Assembly (NCBI RefSeq): GCF_017873565.1
Contig: NZ_JAGGKH010000003.1
Coordinates: 248,001-312,000, forward strand
Direction: 5' to 3'
Source of the DNA: Lederbergia galactosidilytica
GTDB taxonomy: Bacteria; Bacillota; Bacilli; Bacillales; Bacillaceae_C
DNA: 64,000 nt
Both the position numbers and the translations under genes were made by a program. A model generated the notes under the pieces. The model worked only from the letters and a program-made list of their open reading frames with translations. It was not told where the DNA came from and searched no databases. This document shows, piece by piece, positions 27,390 through 35,578 of this stretch. The stretch's first letter is position 1; every line of letters begins with the position of its first letter.

Positions 27390-28526
27390 ATGAAAATCGT
27401 TATTGCTCCAGATTCTTTTAAGGGGAGTGTTAGTGCCCAAGAGGCAGCGTTATCGATTGAGCGGGGGGTAAGGCGAGCTTATACACACGCTGAAACTGTT
27501 TTAGTGCCTGTTGCCGATGGCGGAGAAGGCACAATGGAGAATCTGGTTGCTGCAACCAATGGACAGGAAATAGAGGTAGCTGTTACAGGGCCACTTGGCC
27601 TGCCAGTGCAAGCAAAATTCGGTGTGTTAGGTGATCAGCAAACATGTGTGATTGAAATGGCCAGTGCATCTGGTTTACATACAATTGAAGCTTCAGAGCG
27701 AAATCCTTTGAAAGCGACTACATATGGGACAGGTGAATTAATTAAAAGAGCTTTAGACATGGGATATCGTGATTTTGTTTTAGCTCTTGGAGGATCTGCA
27801 ACCAATGATGGAGGAGCGGGAATGCTACAAGCGCTTGGATTAAAACTTCTAGATCAATCTGGAAGGGAGATAGGCTATGGTGGTGGAGAACTAGAAAAAC
27901 TGGCCCAGGTTGAGAGTGAACAGTTGGATGAAAGAATCAAGGAAAGTCATTTTTTAATTGCTTCTGATGTTGATAATCCATTTATTGGTGAAAATGGCGC
28001 AAGTTATGTATTTGGTCCTCAAAAAGGGGCCACACCAGAAATGGTGGAAATCCTTGATCACAACCTTTCGCATTGGGCGGATCTCATTGAGGAAACGACG
28101 AATATCCGTGTCCATGATCGTCCAGGTGCTGGTGCAGCTGGTGGGATTGGCGGTGCCTTTCAAGCGTTCTTTCCAGCCGAAATGAAAAGAGGAATTGATG
28201 TTGTACTTGATTATATGAATCTAGCCGAAAAACTTGTGAACGCTGATCTCGTGATTACGGGGGAAGGTCAAGTTGATTTTCAAACTGCTTATGGAAAAAC
28301 CCCAATGGGAGTAGCCGAAATGGCAAAAAAACAGCATGTCCCTACGATCATTGTGGCAGGTTCTGTGGGGGAGAAAATCGAAGCCCTTTATCCGTATGGG
28401 GTGATTGGCATTTATAGTATGGTCAATGGACCGATGAAGCTAGAAGAGGCGATTGACAATGCAGAAATTCTACTAGAACAGGTTGCCGAACAACTGTGTC
28501 GCACCTATTTTTATAATAGACAGTAA
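27390..28526 (+). CDS. glxK: Glycerate kinase
   Basis: 378 residues of the GlxK/GarK glycerate-kinase family, which phosphorylates glycerate with ATP to 2- or 3-phosphoglycerate. The family opening KIVIAPDSFKGSVSAQEAA, the PVADGGEGTMENLV segment (about 40-53), LGGSATNDGGAGMLQALG (about 130-147) and LVITGEGQVDFQTAYGKTP (about 284-302) are all present and the length is normal. RBS AGGAGG, start ATG 27390. The larC gene follows after 14 bases, so the two form an operon. That pairing links glycerate metabolism with the nickel-pincer cofactor (see findings). Confidence 0.92.
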   Translation: MKIVIAPDSFKGSVSAQEAALSIERGVRRAYTHAETVLVPVADGGEGTMENLVAATNGQEIEVAVTGPLGLPVQAKFGVLGDQQTCVIEMASASGLHTIEASERNPLKATTYGTGELIKRALDMGYRDFVLALGGSATNDGGAGMLQALGLKLLDQSGREIGYGGGELEKLAQVESEQLDERIKESHFLIASDVDNPFIGENGASYVFGPQKGATPEMVEILDHNLSHWADLIEETTNIRVHDRPGAGAAGGIGGAFQAFFPAEMKRGIDVVLDYMNLAEKLVNADLVITGEGQVDFQTAYGKTPMGVAEMAKKQHVPTIIVAGSVGEKIEALYPYGVIGIYSMVNGPMKLEEAIDNAEILLEQVAEQLCRTYFYNRQ

Positions 28527-28540
28527 AGGAGAATAATAAA

Positions 28541-29401
28541 ATGAGGACCCTTTATATTGATTGTTTTTCAGGGATAAGTGGAGATATGATGGTAGGTGCT
28601 TTAATGGATGCAGGTGCTTCATTTGAGAATATTCAGCGAGAATTAGAGAAATTGAATGTCCCAGGTTATCAGATAAATAAGAGAAAAGTGATGAAAGAGG
28701 GTATTAGCTCATTGAAATTCAATGTTTTGTTGGGAGACAATGAGGAGCATAAGCTGCAACATGCCGGTCATTCCCACGCACATGTTCAGCAGCATTCCCA
28801 TGACCATGGGCACCACCATCATGATCATCACCACGAGCCCCATAGTCATGATCATGGGCATGAACATCACCATCGCAGTTATGCGGATATCCTTAGGCTA
28901 ATTGAGGAATCTGAATTGGCACTAGGTGTTAAAGAACGGAGTAAGCAGATTTTTGCGCCGATTGCTAAGTCAGAAGCGAAAATCCATCATATGCCAATTG
29001 AAGACGTCCACTTCCATGAAGTGGGGGCCATCGATTCGATTGTGGACATTGTTGCCACAGCGATTGCATTAGAAGAGTTAGAGATTGAAAAGATCATCTC
29101 TGCACCTGTTCCACTTGGTTCCGGAAGTATTCGCTGTGCGCATGGCATTTACCCTGTCCCAGCTCCTGCCACTATGGAGATGATGAAAAATATTCCGATT
29201 GCACCAACGGAACTGTCCTATGAATTAACAACACCTACTGGAGCAGCTATTGTGGTTAGTCAAGCCGATGAGTTTGGTTCATTACCCGCAATGAAGGTTG
29301 AAGCTATAGGATATGGCGCTGGTACACGAGATATTCCAGGTCGTCCCAATGTTCTTAGGATCATGATCGGAGATGAGGTAAAAAAAAAGTCACTCACATA
29401 A
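28541..29401 (+). CDS. larC: LarC N-terminal part (LarC1), nickel-pincer cofactor nickel insertase
   Basis: 286 residues of LarC, which inserts nickel into the pyridinium-3,5-bisthiocarboxylic acid mononucleotide cofactor of lactate-racemase-type enzymes. It opens TLYIDCFSGISGDMMVGALMDAG (family signature). It carries a His-rich metal-storage loop (about residues 75-110, many HxHDH motifs), then DVHFHEVGAIDSIVDIVATA and GSGSIRCAHGIYPVPAPAT. The frame ends shortly after a run of nine A; reading continues in the -1 frame into LarC2. In Lactiplantibacillus plantarum LarC is known to be made by a programmed frameshift joining two ORFs, and the same layout is seen here. Confidence 0.9.
   Translation: MRTLYIDCFSGISGDMMVGALMDAGASFENIQRELEKLNVPGYQINKRKVMKEGISSLKFNVLLGDNEEHKLQHAGHSHAHVQQHSHDHGHHHHDHHHEPHSHDHGHEHHHRSYADILRLIEESELALGVKERSKQIFAPIAKSEAKIHHMPIEDVHFHEVGAIDSIVDIVATAIALEELEIEKIISAPVPLGSGSIRCAHGIYPVPAPATMEMMKNIPIAPTELSYELTTPTGAAIVVSQADEFGSLPAMKVEAIGYGAGTRDIPGRPNVLRIMIGDEVKKKSLT
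29383..29389 (+). promoter_or_regulatory. Probable programmed -1 ribosomal frameshift site in larC
   Basis: In the larC1 reading frame the codons run GTA AAA AAA AAG, giving the slippery heptamer A-AAA-AAG (29383-29389) inside nine consecutive A. GGAG (29369-29372) lies about ten bases upstream, the spacing at which an internal Shine-Dalgarno stimulates -1 slippage. A short stem CCATTT (29420-29425) / AAATGG lies downstream. The 0-frame stops 12 bases later. The -1 frame is open across the site and into the conserved LarC2 domain. Confidence 0.75.
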
Positions 29402-29436
29402 ATCAGAATGAGGTCATTTCCATTTTAGAGTGCCAA

Positions 29437-29841
29437 ATGGATGATATGACAGGAGAGGCACTTGGATTCGCGATGGAAAAATTATTGGGAGCTGGAGCTT
29501 TAGATGTGTATCACACTCCCATTTATATGAAAAAAAGCCGGCCAGGAGTATTGCTTACAACGCTTGCACCTAAAAAATTAGAATCCACTCTAACAAATAT
29601 TTTGTTAGAGGAAACAACGACTCTTGGAGTGCGGGCCTCTGCATCGACTCGAACCATATTAGAAAGAAAGATCGTTACAGTGGATACCCCTTATGGCCCC
29701 ATTCGTACCAAACAAGCGATTAAAGATGGGCGTATCATCCGTGCCTTACCAGAATATGAAGATGTGAAACGAGTAGCAAGGGAGCATAATCTTCCTTTCC
29801 AAAAAGTATACCGAGCAGTGTTGGATACCAAACATGAATAA
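29437..29841 (+). CDS. larC: LarC C-terminal part (LarC2), translated by -1 frameshift
   Basis: C-terminal catalytic/metal domain of LarC: ILECQMDDMTGEALGFAMEKLLGAGALDVYHTPIYMKKSRPG, then ERKIVTVDTPYGPIRTK and DVKRVAREHNLPFQKVYRAV. Both halves match LarC-family sequences. The frame is open from the poly-A slip site at 29380-29389, through VTHINQNEVIS, to this domain. The ATG at 29437 is internal to the conserved domain and has no ribosome binding site, so independent translation is unlikely. The product is best described as one ~420-residue protein, with LarC1 as a shorter by-product. Confidence 0.85.
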   Translation: MDDMTGEALGFAMEKLLGAGALDVYHTPIYMKKSRPGVLLTTLAPKKLESTLTNILLEETTTLGVRASASTRTILERKIVTVDTPYGPIRTKQAIKDGRIIRALPEYEDVKRVAREHNLPFQKVYRAVLDTKHE

Positions 29842-29896
29842 CCTGAGAATAACGTGAACATGTAGCAAAAAATATATTTAATTAGGGAGGAAGGGC

Positions 29897-30817
29897 ATGC
29901 ATATTGTCATTGCTGGAGGAAGTGGCTTTGTTGGCCAGGTATTGCAGCAACAGTTGTTGAATCAGGGGCATCGACTAACGATTTTAACGCGGAATCCATC
30001 AAAATTTCAGTCAGGTAAGCAAACTCAATATGTTGAATGGCTTGCAGCCAATTCCCAACCAGAAACACAATTGGAAAAGGTCGATGCTATTGTGAACTTA
30101 GCCGGCGAATCCATTAACGGATTTAGATGGACAAAAGCAAAAAAGCAACGAATCTTGCAAAGTCGGATCACAGCCACTAATGAAGTTTTACGGATCATCG
30201 AAAATCTTAATCCAAAGCCAACTGTTCTTGTGAATGCCTCTGCCATTGGCTATTATGGCATGTCCGAAACTGCAACATTTACAGAGGGAGTAAACTCGAA
30301 TGCGAGTGACTTTCTGGCAACAGTTGTCCAAACGTGGGAAGAGTTAGCTTCCAGAGCAGAAAAATGGAGAGTGCGCACCGTATATGCCCGCTTCGGTATC
30401 ATCCTTGGAAAAGGAGGCGGAGCTTTACCTTTAATGTCTCTCCCGTATAAGTTTGGGATCGGTGGAAGAATTGGGTCAGGAAAGCAATGGGTATCATGGA
30501 TTCACATAGCGGATGTAGTGGGATTAATCTCATTAGCGATTGAACAATCTCATATCCACGGCCCTCTGAATGTGACAGCGCCTGAACCACAAAGAATGGA
30601 CGATTTTGGTAAAATGTTTGCTTATATCCTTCATCGTCCCCACTGGTTCCCTGTTCCCAGCTTTGCAATGAAGGCATTGTTAGGTGAAATGAGTGAAATG
30701 CTTCTCTGTGGGCAAAGGGCTGTTCCGGAGAAAGCCTTGAATGCTTCTTACAAGTTTCAATATCCAGAATTGGAGGGGACATTAAGAGAGATTCTTTCAT
30801 CTAAGGAACAACAGTGA
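29897..30817 (+). CDS. TIGR01777-family NAD(P)-binding epimerase-like protein (YfhF-like)
   Basis: 306 residues of the extended-SDR group TIGR01777. The nucleotide-binding motif is GGSGFVGQVLQQQLL (about 7-21), followed by DAIVNLAGESINGFRWT and STSAIGYYG-like NASAIGYYG, plus EWEELA- and ARFGIILGKGGGALPLM-type motifs. A C-terminal DUF1731 tail (LLGEMSEMLLCGQRAVPEKALNASYKFQYP) completes it. The catalytic Tyr-xxx-Lys of classical SDRs is not clearly retained, as usual here. Physiological role unknown. RBS GGGAGGAAGG. It is 55 bases downstream of larC and could share its transcript. Confidence 0.87.
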   Translation: MHIVIAGGSGFVGQVLQQQLLNQGHRLTILTRNPSKFQSGKQTQYVEWLAANSQPETQLEKVDAIVNLAGESINGFRWTKAKKQRILQSRITATNEVLRIIENLNPKPTVLVNASAIGYYGMSETATFTEGVNSNASDFLATVVQTWEELASRAEKWRVRTVYARFGIILGKGGGALPLMSLPYKFGIGGRIGSGKQWVSWIHIADVVGLISLAIEQSHIHGPLNVTAPEPQRMDDFGKMFAYILHRPHWFPVPSFAMKALLGEMSEMLLCGQRAVPEKALNASYKFQYPELEGTLREILSSKEQQ

Positions 30818-30989
30818 TTCAAAGACAAATTTGATACATATAATGGGCTTTGGTTGGTAAATAGATTAGTTAAATTCAAGCACCGATTTGTACAATAAAT
30901 TAAATTGGCGGAGTTAAAGGATTGATGAACAGCCAAAACATTTAATTGCAGTTTCAGCACTTGTAAAGAATGAGAATGGACATTGTTTA

Positions 30990-31934
30990 ATGGTTCGTAC
31001 ACATTGGAGATCGGACACTTGGGAAATGCCCGGAGGATTCGTTGATGCTGGTGAACCATTAGATATAGCGGTTTGCAGGGAACTTTTGGAAGAAACGGGA
31101 ATTGTTATTCTCCCTTTAGGAATAACTGGAGTTTATTACAATGAACGTATTCATATTTTGTCTGTCGTTTTTAATGCGGAATACGTTAGTGGTGAAATAA
31201 GAATTCAATCTGAAGAAATTCTAGAGGCTAAATATCTAGATTTGGATCATGCTAATATTGATGAATATGTTAAACGACCTAATGTAAAATCACGTACGCT
31301 TGATGCACTAAATGTAATAAACTCTGTTCCATACGAGACATGGGATTTGAATCCTCCCAATTATAAGTTGTTGTCACGGTTAGACGAGGGGAACAAGAAT
31401 GCTAGAAATATTTTTTTACTTACGGGGCAGCCAAGGATGGGCAAGACAACGATGATAAAAAAACTAATTAACGAAATTGGAGTAGATATTTACGGGGGAT
31501 TCTATACGGAGGAGATTACCAATTCAAATGATCGAATAGGGTTTAGATGTATTTCTATTAATGGGGACAGTGTAGAAATAGCAAATGTGGATAGTCCGAG
31601 CAAGACCCGGATTGGAAGATATGGAATGGATATAGAAGCTTTCGAAAATTTTGCTATTAAAGTGTTGCAGGACGCCTTGTCTTCAAAAAAGTTAATTGTA
31701 ATTGATGAAATTGGATTTATGCAAATGCTATTCACTGCTTTTCGGAAAATTATATTAGATATTGTTTCGGATAATCATATTGTGCTCGGAACGGTTCCTT
31801 TAGATAGTCATGCTGAAATAGACAGGATCAAGCATCTACAGGAAGTAAAGATAATAAACTTAAATGAATTAAATCGTAATACAGTATCAGGGCCTTTGGT
31901 AAAGGATATCTTGAAAGCTATAGACTCTTTGTAA
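30990..31934 (+). CDS. Nudix hydrolase fused to a THEP1-like NTPase
   Basis: 314 residues from the ATG. The N-terminal ~100 residues hold a Nudix domain with the box GGFVDAGEPLDIAVCRELLEETGI. Residues ~130-314 form a P-loop nucleoside-triphosphatase of the THEP1/NTPase_1 type: Walker A LLTGQPRMGKTTMIKKL, GGFYTEEI, Walker B KLIVIDEIGFMQ. The conserved first Nudix strand (DEQPKHLIAVSALVKNENG) is encoded in frame upstream of 30990, back to a TAA near 30915. That stretch contains no ATG, GTG or TTG. Translation may begin at an ATT near 30921, or the start was lost. The fusion suggests linked clearance of nucleotides; the substrate is unknown. Confidence 0.82.
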   Translation: MVRTHWRSDTWEMPGGFVDAGEPLDIAVCRELLEETGIVILPLGITGVYYNERIHILSVVFNAEYVSGEIRIQSEEILEAKYLDLDHANIDEYVKRPNVKSRTLDALNVINSVPYETWDLNPPNYKLLSRLDEGNKNARNIFLLTGQPRMGKTTMIKKLINEIGVDIYGGFYTEEITNSNDRIGFRCISINGDSVEIANVDSPSKTRIGRYGMDIEAFENFAIKVLQDALSSKKLIVIDEIGFMQMLFTAFRKIILDIVSDNHIVLGTVPLDSHAEIDRIKHLQEVKIINLNELNRNTVSGPLVKDILKAIDSL

Positions 31935-32247
31935 GGAAAGTCTATGAAAGGTGCAAACATCCTATATTACCGTAAACTGATTAGAAGAAAAGATATACTC
32001 AATAACTAAAATTTTTCAAGGAGTAATCTCATTCAGAAGGGTTTTTTAAGGGCCCATTTAATCAGAGTTAACTGGCTGCAAGAAACTCGAAAAAATTAGA
32101 ATTGTAAAGGGCAACAGCCAGTAAAAGCCCGATTCCGTTTTTGAATAATCTATCAATTTACTTAATATCCGTGTTCGGAATGAAAAGTATATCGGACCTT
32201 TACTGTCTAAAAGTGAAGTCTCTAGAGCTAATAATAAGAAACTTGGC
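31935..32247. other. Gene-free stretch with a long inverted repeat
   Basis: ACTGGCTG (32071-32078) and CAGCCAGT (32115-32122) are perfect inverted arms separated by 36 bases. No gene or RNA family is recognisable and no clear terminator of the minus-strand alcohol dehydrogenase gene is visible. Confidence 0.3.
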
Positions 32248-33381
32248 CTACGGTTTTAAGACAACCTTTATACAGTCGTCTTCACGATTATTAAAAAGTT
32301 GATAACCATGACTTGCTTCATCAAGAGACAATTTATGTGTGATAATCTCTCTTGGATCAAACTCGTTATTTGTTATCTTTTTATATAATTCAGGCATAAA
32401 ATGTCTGGCTGGTGCCTGTCCCATTTTTAGATTGATGTTCCTTACCCAAAATGCCCCTAAAGGAAAGGCATTATAGTTGCCCCCGTAAACACCTGTTAAT
32501 TGGACAGTTCCATATTTTCTTACCGCTTTTGTTGAAATTTGAATCGGGCCAAGTGTTCCACCTTGTAACTTTAATTTTTGTTCGAGAAATTCCAGAGGAG
32601 ATTTCTTCCCATCCATCCCTACACAATCAATGACTACATCTGCTCCTCCATGAGTGATTTCTTTCAAATGTTCACCCATATCCGGATACTTGGTAAATTC
32701 AAAGACCTCTACATTATTCATCTTTTTAGCATGATTTATCCGATAATCTAAATAATCAACAGCTATTACTCGTTCGGCACCTTTCATCCATGCGAATTTT
32801 TGCGCCATTAACCCAACGGGACCGCAACCAAGTATAATCACGATGTCTCCTGGTTTTACACCTGCATTGACAACACTCCAGTAGGCCGTTGGGAGAACAT
32901 CAGATAAAAAGAGCAATGAATCATCTTCCAGTTCACATGATTCCGGGATCACAAAGGGAGTAAAGTTTCCAAAGGGGACTTTTAAATATTCAGCCTGACC
33001 ACCTGGGTGGTTACCAAACTTCTCAGAATAACCAAAGTATCCTCCTGAGTCATAATGTGGATTTGCGTGATCACATTGGCTTTCCATCTCATGCTCACAA
33101 TAAAAGCAATGACCACATGCGACGGTAAAAGGGATAATCACACGATCGCCTTTTTTTACCTTCGTTATTTCAGGACCTACTTCTTCCACAATCCCCATTG
33201 GTTCGTGACCAATAATGTATCCAGGAGGTAATGGGAAATTACCTTGATATAAATGTAAATCAGACCCACAAATAGCAGTAGAGGTAATCTTGACAATCAC
33301 ATCATCTTTTTTCTCTAATCTTGCGTCCTCTACCTCGTCAACCTGTACATTTTTTGGTCCTTGATACGTGACAGCTTTCAT
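32248..33381 (-). CDS. Zinc-dependent alcohol dehydrogenase (formaldehyde-dehydrogenase-like MDR)
   Basis: 377-residue medium-chain dehydrogenase. The catalytic-zinc ligands are in CGSDLHLYQG (Cys ~38) and IGHEPMG (His-Glu ~59). The structural-zinc lobe is CGHCFYCEHEMESQC, with four Cys at about 93-107. The Rossmann motif GCGPVGLMAQKFA (about 184) precedes VIAVDYLDYR, suggesting NAD preference (Asp). Insertions around 107-130 (NPHYDSGGYFGYSEKFGNHPGG) and 240-300 are typical of the glutathione-independent formaldehyde dehydrogenase/threonine-dehydrogenase-like subgroup. Substrate unknown. Monocistronic; ATG 33381 is behind TTAGGAGG. Confidence 0.9.
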   Translation of the reverse strand: MKAVTYQGPKNVQVDEVEDARLEKKDDVIVKITSTAICGSDLHLYQGNFPLPPGYIIGHEPMGIVEEVGPEITKVKKGDRVIIPFTVACGHCFYCEHEMESQCDHANPHYDSGGYFGYSEKFGNHPGGQAEYLKVPFGNFTPFVIPESCELEDDSLLFLSDVLPTAYWSVVNAGVKPGDIVIILGCGPVGLMAQKFAWMKGAERVIAVDYLDYRINHAKKMNNVEVFEFTKYPDMGEHLKEITHGGADVVIDCVGMDGKKSPLEFLEQKLKLQGGTLGPIQISTKAVRKYGTVQLTGVYGGNYNAFPLGAFWVRNINLKMGQAPARHFMPELYKKITNNEFDPREIITHKLSLDEASHGYQLFNNREDDCIKVVLKP

Positions 33382-33785
33382 AATGGCAGAGCCTCCTAAT
33401 TTTTTAGCGTCTTCTATTTCTTATGTTCAGCTAAGGAAGTAAATAATATACTTAGTTACTTCTTAGGGAGATATCGAAAAGTATGACCTACTTCATACTG
33501 ATCTCCGGTAAAAACACATCCCATTTTACGATATGGGAATCAACAACCTGGTCATATGAGAAAATCGTTTTACCATTTACAGCTACTCTTAGAAAAGAAG
33601 TGAAACTTTATTGCTCTGTTTTCGTATTTATTATGAGTAAATATTTTCCATATCATGTGCTCTTGTTCCCTGTTGGGAAATATATCCAAATCCTCTGGTA
33701 ATCTATGGATTTAATAGTAAAATGAACAATGGCCTCATAATATCAATAAATAACATCTTTAATTATCGAAAGAGGTGAAAAACTC
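33382..33785. other. Gene-free divergent promoter region
   Basis: Separates the minus-strand dehydrogenase from the next plus-strand gene. A 72-codon plus frame (33483-33701) has no ribosome binding site and an atypical composition, so I do not call it. GAAAGAGGTG (33768-33777) is the ribosome binding site of the next gene. Confidence 0.4.
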
Positions 33786-34016
33786 ATGCAAAATAATATG
33801 ACATTAAAAGATTGGATCATTACGATGATTTTGCTAGTCCTTCCGATTGTAAATATTGTCATGCTTATTATATGGGCAGTAGATAAAGAGGAGCCTCGTA
33901 ATTTATTTGCCAAAGCATATTTAATTGTCATGGCAGGAACATTCGCGGTTGTTATTATATTCTATATCCTTATGTTGATAATCATTTTTGCCTTTTCTGC
34001 CGCTTTTGCATATTAA
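33786..34016 (+). CDS. Small two-helix membrane protein
   Basis: 76 residues: short polar start MQNNMTLKDW, helix one about 11-30 (IITMILLVLPIVNIVMLIIW), a charged turn DKEEPRNLFAKAY, and helix two about 45-75. No catalytic residues are seen. Similar short proteins are widespread in bacilli without assigned function. The start is supported by GAAAGAGGTG. Confidence 0.65.
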   Translation: MQNNMTLKDWIITMILLVLPIVNIVMLIIWAVDKEEPRNLFAKAYLIVMAGTFAVVIIFYILMLIIIFAFSAAFAY

Positions 34017-34084
34017 TAAGTCGTCAATCTGGCTTTAGACGAATAATTTGCTATAATAAAATATGAAAATCATACTATATGGAA

Positions 34085-34176
34085 TGTGGGGGGACCGGTC
34101 ATGCCGGTTGAGAGTGCATCCTTGAGATGCTGACCCTTAGAACCTGCCCTGGTTAAGACCAGCGAAGGGAACATGG
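34085..34176 (+). ncRNA. TPP riboswitch (THI element)
   Basis: The conserved THI-box parts are present in order: a GGGG-containing 5' stem, GGTTGAGAGT for the usual CTGAGA core, GCTGACCCTTAGAACCTG, and CCAGCGAAGGGA at the 3' end. A terminator hairpin follows, and then the thiamin-precursor transporter operon. Thiamin pyrophosphate binding is expected to switch off the operon by premature termination. Confidence 0.95.
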
Positions 34177-34210
34177 ATTCATGCATAATTAAATGATGAA
34201 TGTTCTTTCA

Positions 34211-34247
34211 AGATGCCCAGGTTCAAATGAATTTGGGCATCTTTTTC
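34211..34247 (+). terminator. Riboswitch-controlled terminator of the thi transporter operon
   Basis: AGATGCCCA (34211-34219) pairs with TGGGCATCT (34234-34242), followed by five T. It lies 35 bases after the aptamer, as expected for an expression-platform terminator. Confidence 0.9.
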
Positions 34248-34291
34248 ATGTTTAAGGGTTCCCATTCCGGAAAAAGCTGGAGGGAAAAGAG

Positions 34292-35275
34292 ATGAAAAAA
34301 TGGTTAGGCATTGTATTAGTTGTTGTGCTTCTGCTTGCTGGATGTAGCGGAGCAACTGAAGAAAAAGGTGAGACAGGTTTGAAAAAGGTATCCATAGTGC
34401 TAGATTGGACACCAAACACTAATCATACAGGTCTATATGTTGCTCGTGATAAAGGGTATTTTAAAGAAGAGGGTTTGGATGTCGAAATTATTCTTCCTGG
34501 TGAAGCGGGGGCAGATCAGTTAGTCGCATCAGGAAAATCTGAATTTGGTATTAGTGCGCAAGAAAGTCTAACAGAGGCAAGAGCCCAAGAAATTCCGATT
34601 GTGTCGATTGGGGCAATTATTCAACATAATACTTCAGGGCTTGCCTCGCCTGCTGGGAAAAATATTCAACAACCACGTGATTTTGAAGGAAAGACATACG
34701 GCGGCTGGGGCGCACCAGTTGAACAAGCTGTATTGACCTCTTTGATGGAAGCAGATGAAGGGGATTTCGATAAAGTTGATGTGATTAATATGGGAGATAC
34801 CGATTTTTTTACTGCTGTGCAAAGGGATATTGACTTTGCGTGGATTTATTATGCTTGGACTGGTGTAGAAGCAGAGTTACGCGGGGAAGATTTAAATATG
34901 ATCTATCTCACAGATTACTCGGACAAGCTAGATTATTATACTCCGGTAATTTCAACGAGTGAGAAGATGATCGAGGAAAATTCTGATACAGTAAAAGCTT
35001 TTATGAAGGCTGTCTCAAAGGGATATCAACTGGCAATGGATAATCCTAAGGAAGCAGCTGAGGTTCTCATTAAGGCAGAACCTGATTTAGATGAGGAACT
35101 TGTTCGCAAAAGCCAAGAATGGTTGGCTAGCCGTTATCAAGATGATGCCGCACGTTGGGGGGAGCAGAAGCAAGAAATCTGGCAGAACTATATGGATTGG
35201 ATGCTGGAAAAAGAAGTGTTAGAAAAAGAAATCGATGTCGAACAAGCTTTTACAAACGAATTTTTACCTGAATAA
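34292..35275 (+). CDS. thiY: Thiamin-precursor ABC transporter substrate-binding lipoprotein
   Basis: 327-residue lipoprotein of the NMT1/THI5-like family that captures N-formyl-4-amino-5-aminomethyl-2-methylpyrimidine or a related HMP precursor. The signal peptide ends with lipobox LLLAGCSG (Cys ~19). The family opening VSIVLDWTPNTNHTGLYVARDKGYFKEEGLDVEI and the pyrimidine-binding FAWIYYAWTG region are visible. RBS GGAGGGAAAAGAG, start ATG 34292. It is first gene of an operon below a TPP riboswitch, followed within 12 bases by the MTH1187 gene. Confidence 0.92.
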   Translation: MKKWLGIVLVVVLLLAGCSGATEEKGETGLKKVSIVLDWTPNTNHTGLYVARDKGYFKEEGLDVEIILPGEAGADQLVASGKSEFGISAQESLTEARAQEIPIVSIGAIIQHNTSGLASPAGKNIQQPRDFEGKTYGGWGAPVEQAVLTSLMEADEGDFDKVDVINMGDTDFFTAVQRDIDFAWIYYAWTGVEAELRGEDLNMIYLTDYSDKLDYYTPVISTSEKMIEENSDTVKAFMKAVSKGYQLAMDNPKEAAEVLIKAEPDLDEELVRKSQEWLASRYQDDAARWGEQKQEIWQNYMDWMLEKEVLEKEIDVEQAFTNEFLPE

Positions 35276-35287
35276 GGAGGAAGAAAA

Positions 35288-35578
35288 ATGGCGAATGCAT
35301 TAGTTAGTATCCAAATCATTCCGAAATTAGAAAACGGGGGAGACACTTATCCACTTGTTGATGAAGCGATCAAAATCATTGCGGAATCGGGACTTTCATA
35401 CGAAGTTCATCCATTAGAAACAACGATGGAAGGCGATCTATCACAGATCATGCAGATGATTGAAAAGATGAATAAACGAATGATTGAATTAGGTAGCATC
35501 AGTATCATTTCCCAAGTAAAGATCGTCTATAAACCGACAGGCATTACAATGGGGACTCTTACGGAGAAATATCGCTAA
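35288..35578 (+). CDS. MTH1187/YkoF-type thiamin-binding protein
   Basis: 96 residues of the thiamin-binding MTH1187 family (ferredoxin-like fold). The family pattern is ALVSIQIIPKLENG, YPLVDEAIKIIAESGLSYEVHPLETTMEGDLSQIMQMIEKM and PTGITMGTLTEK. It sits between thiY and thiX under the TPP riboswitch, so it probably buffers or delivers thiamin or its pyrimidine precursor in the cytoplasm. Its stop codon TAA (35576-35578) overlaps the ATG of thiX (start 35578) by one base. Confidence 0.88.
   Translation: MANALVSIQIIPKLENGGDTYPLVDEAIKIIAESGLSYEVHPLETTMEGDLSQIMQMIEKMNKRMIELGSISIISQVKIVYKPTGITMGTLTEKYR

Noticed and set aside
33483-33701. 72-codon plus-strand frame upstream of the small membrane protein
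   Set aside because: No ribosome binding site, odd composition, and not followed by a terminator.
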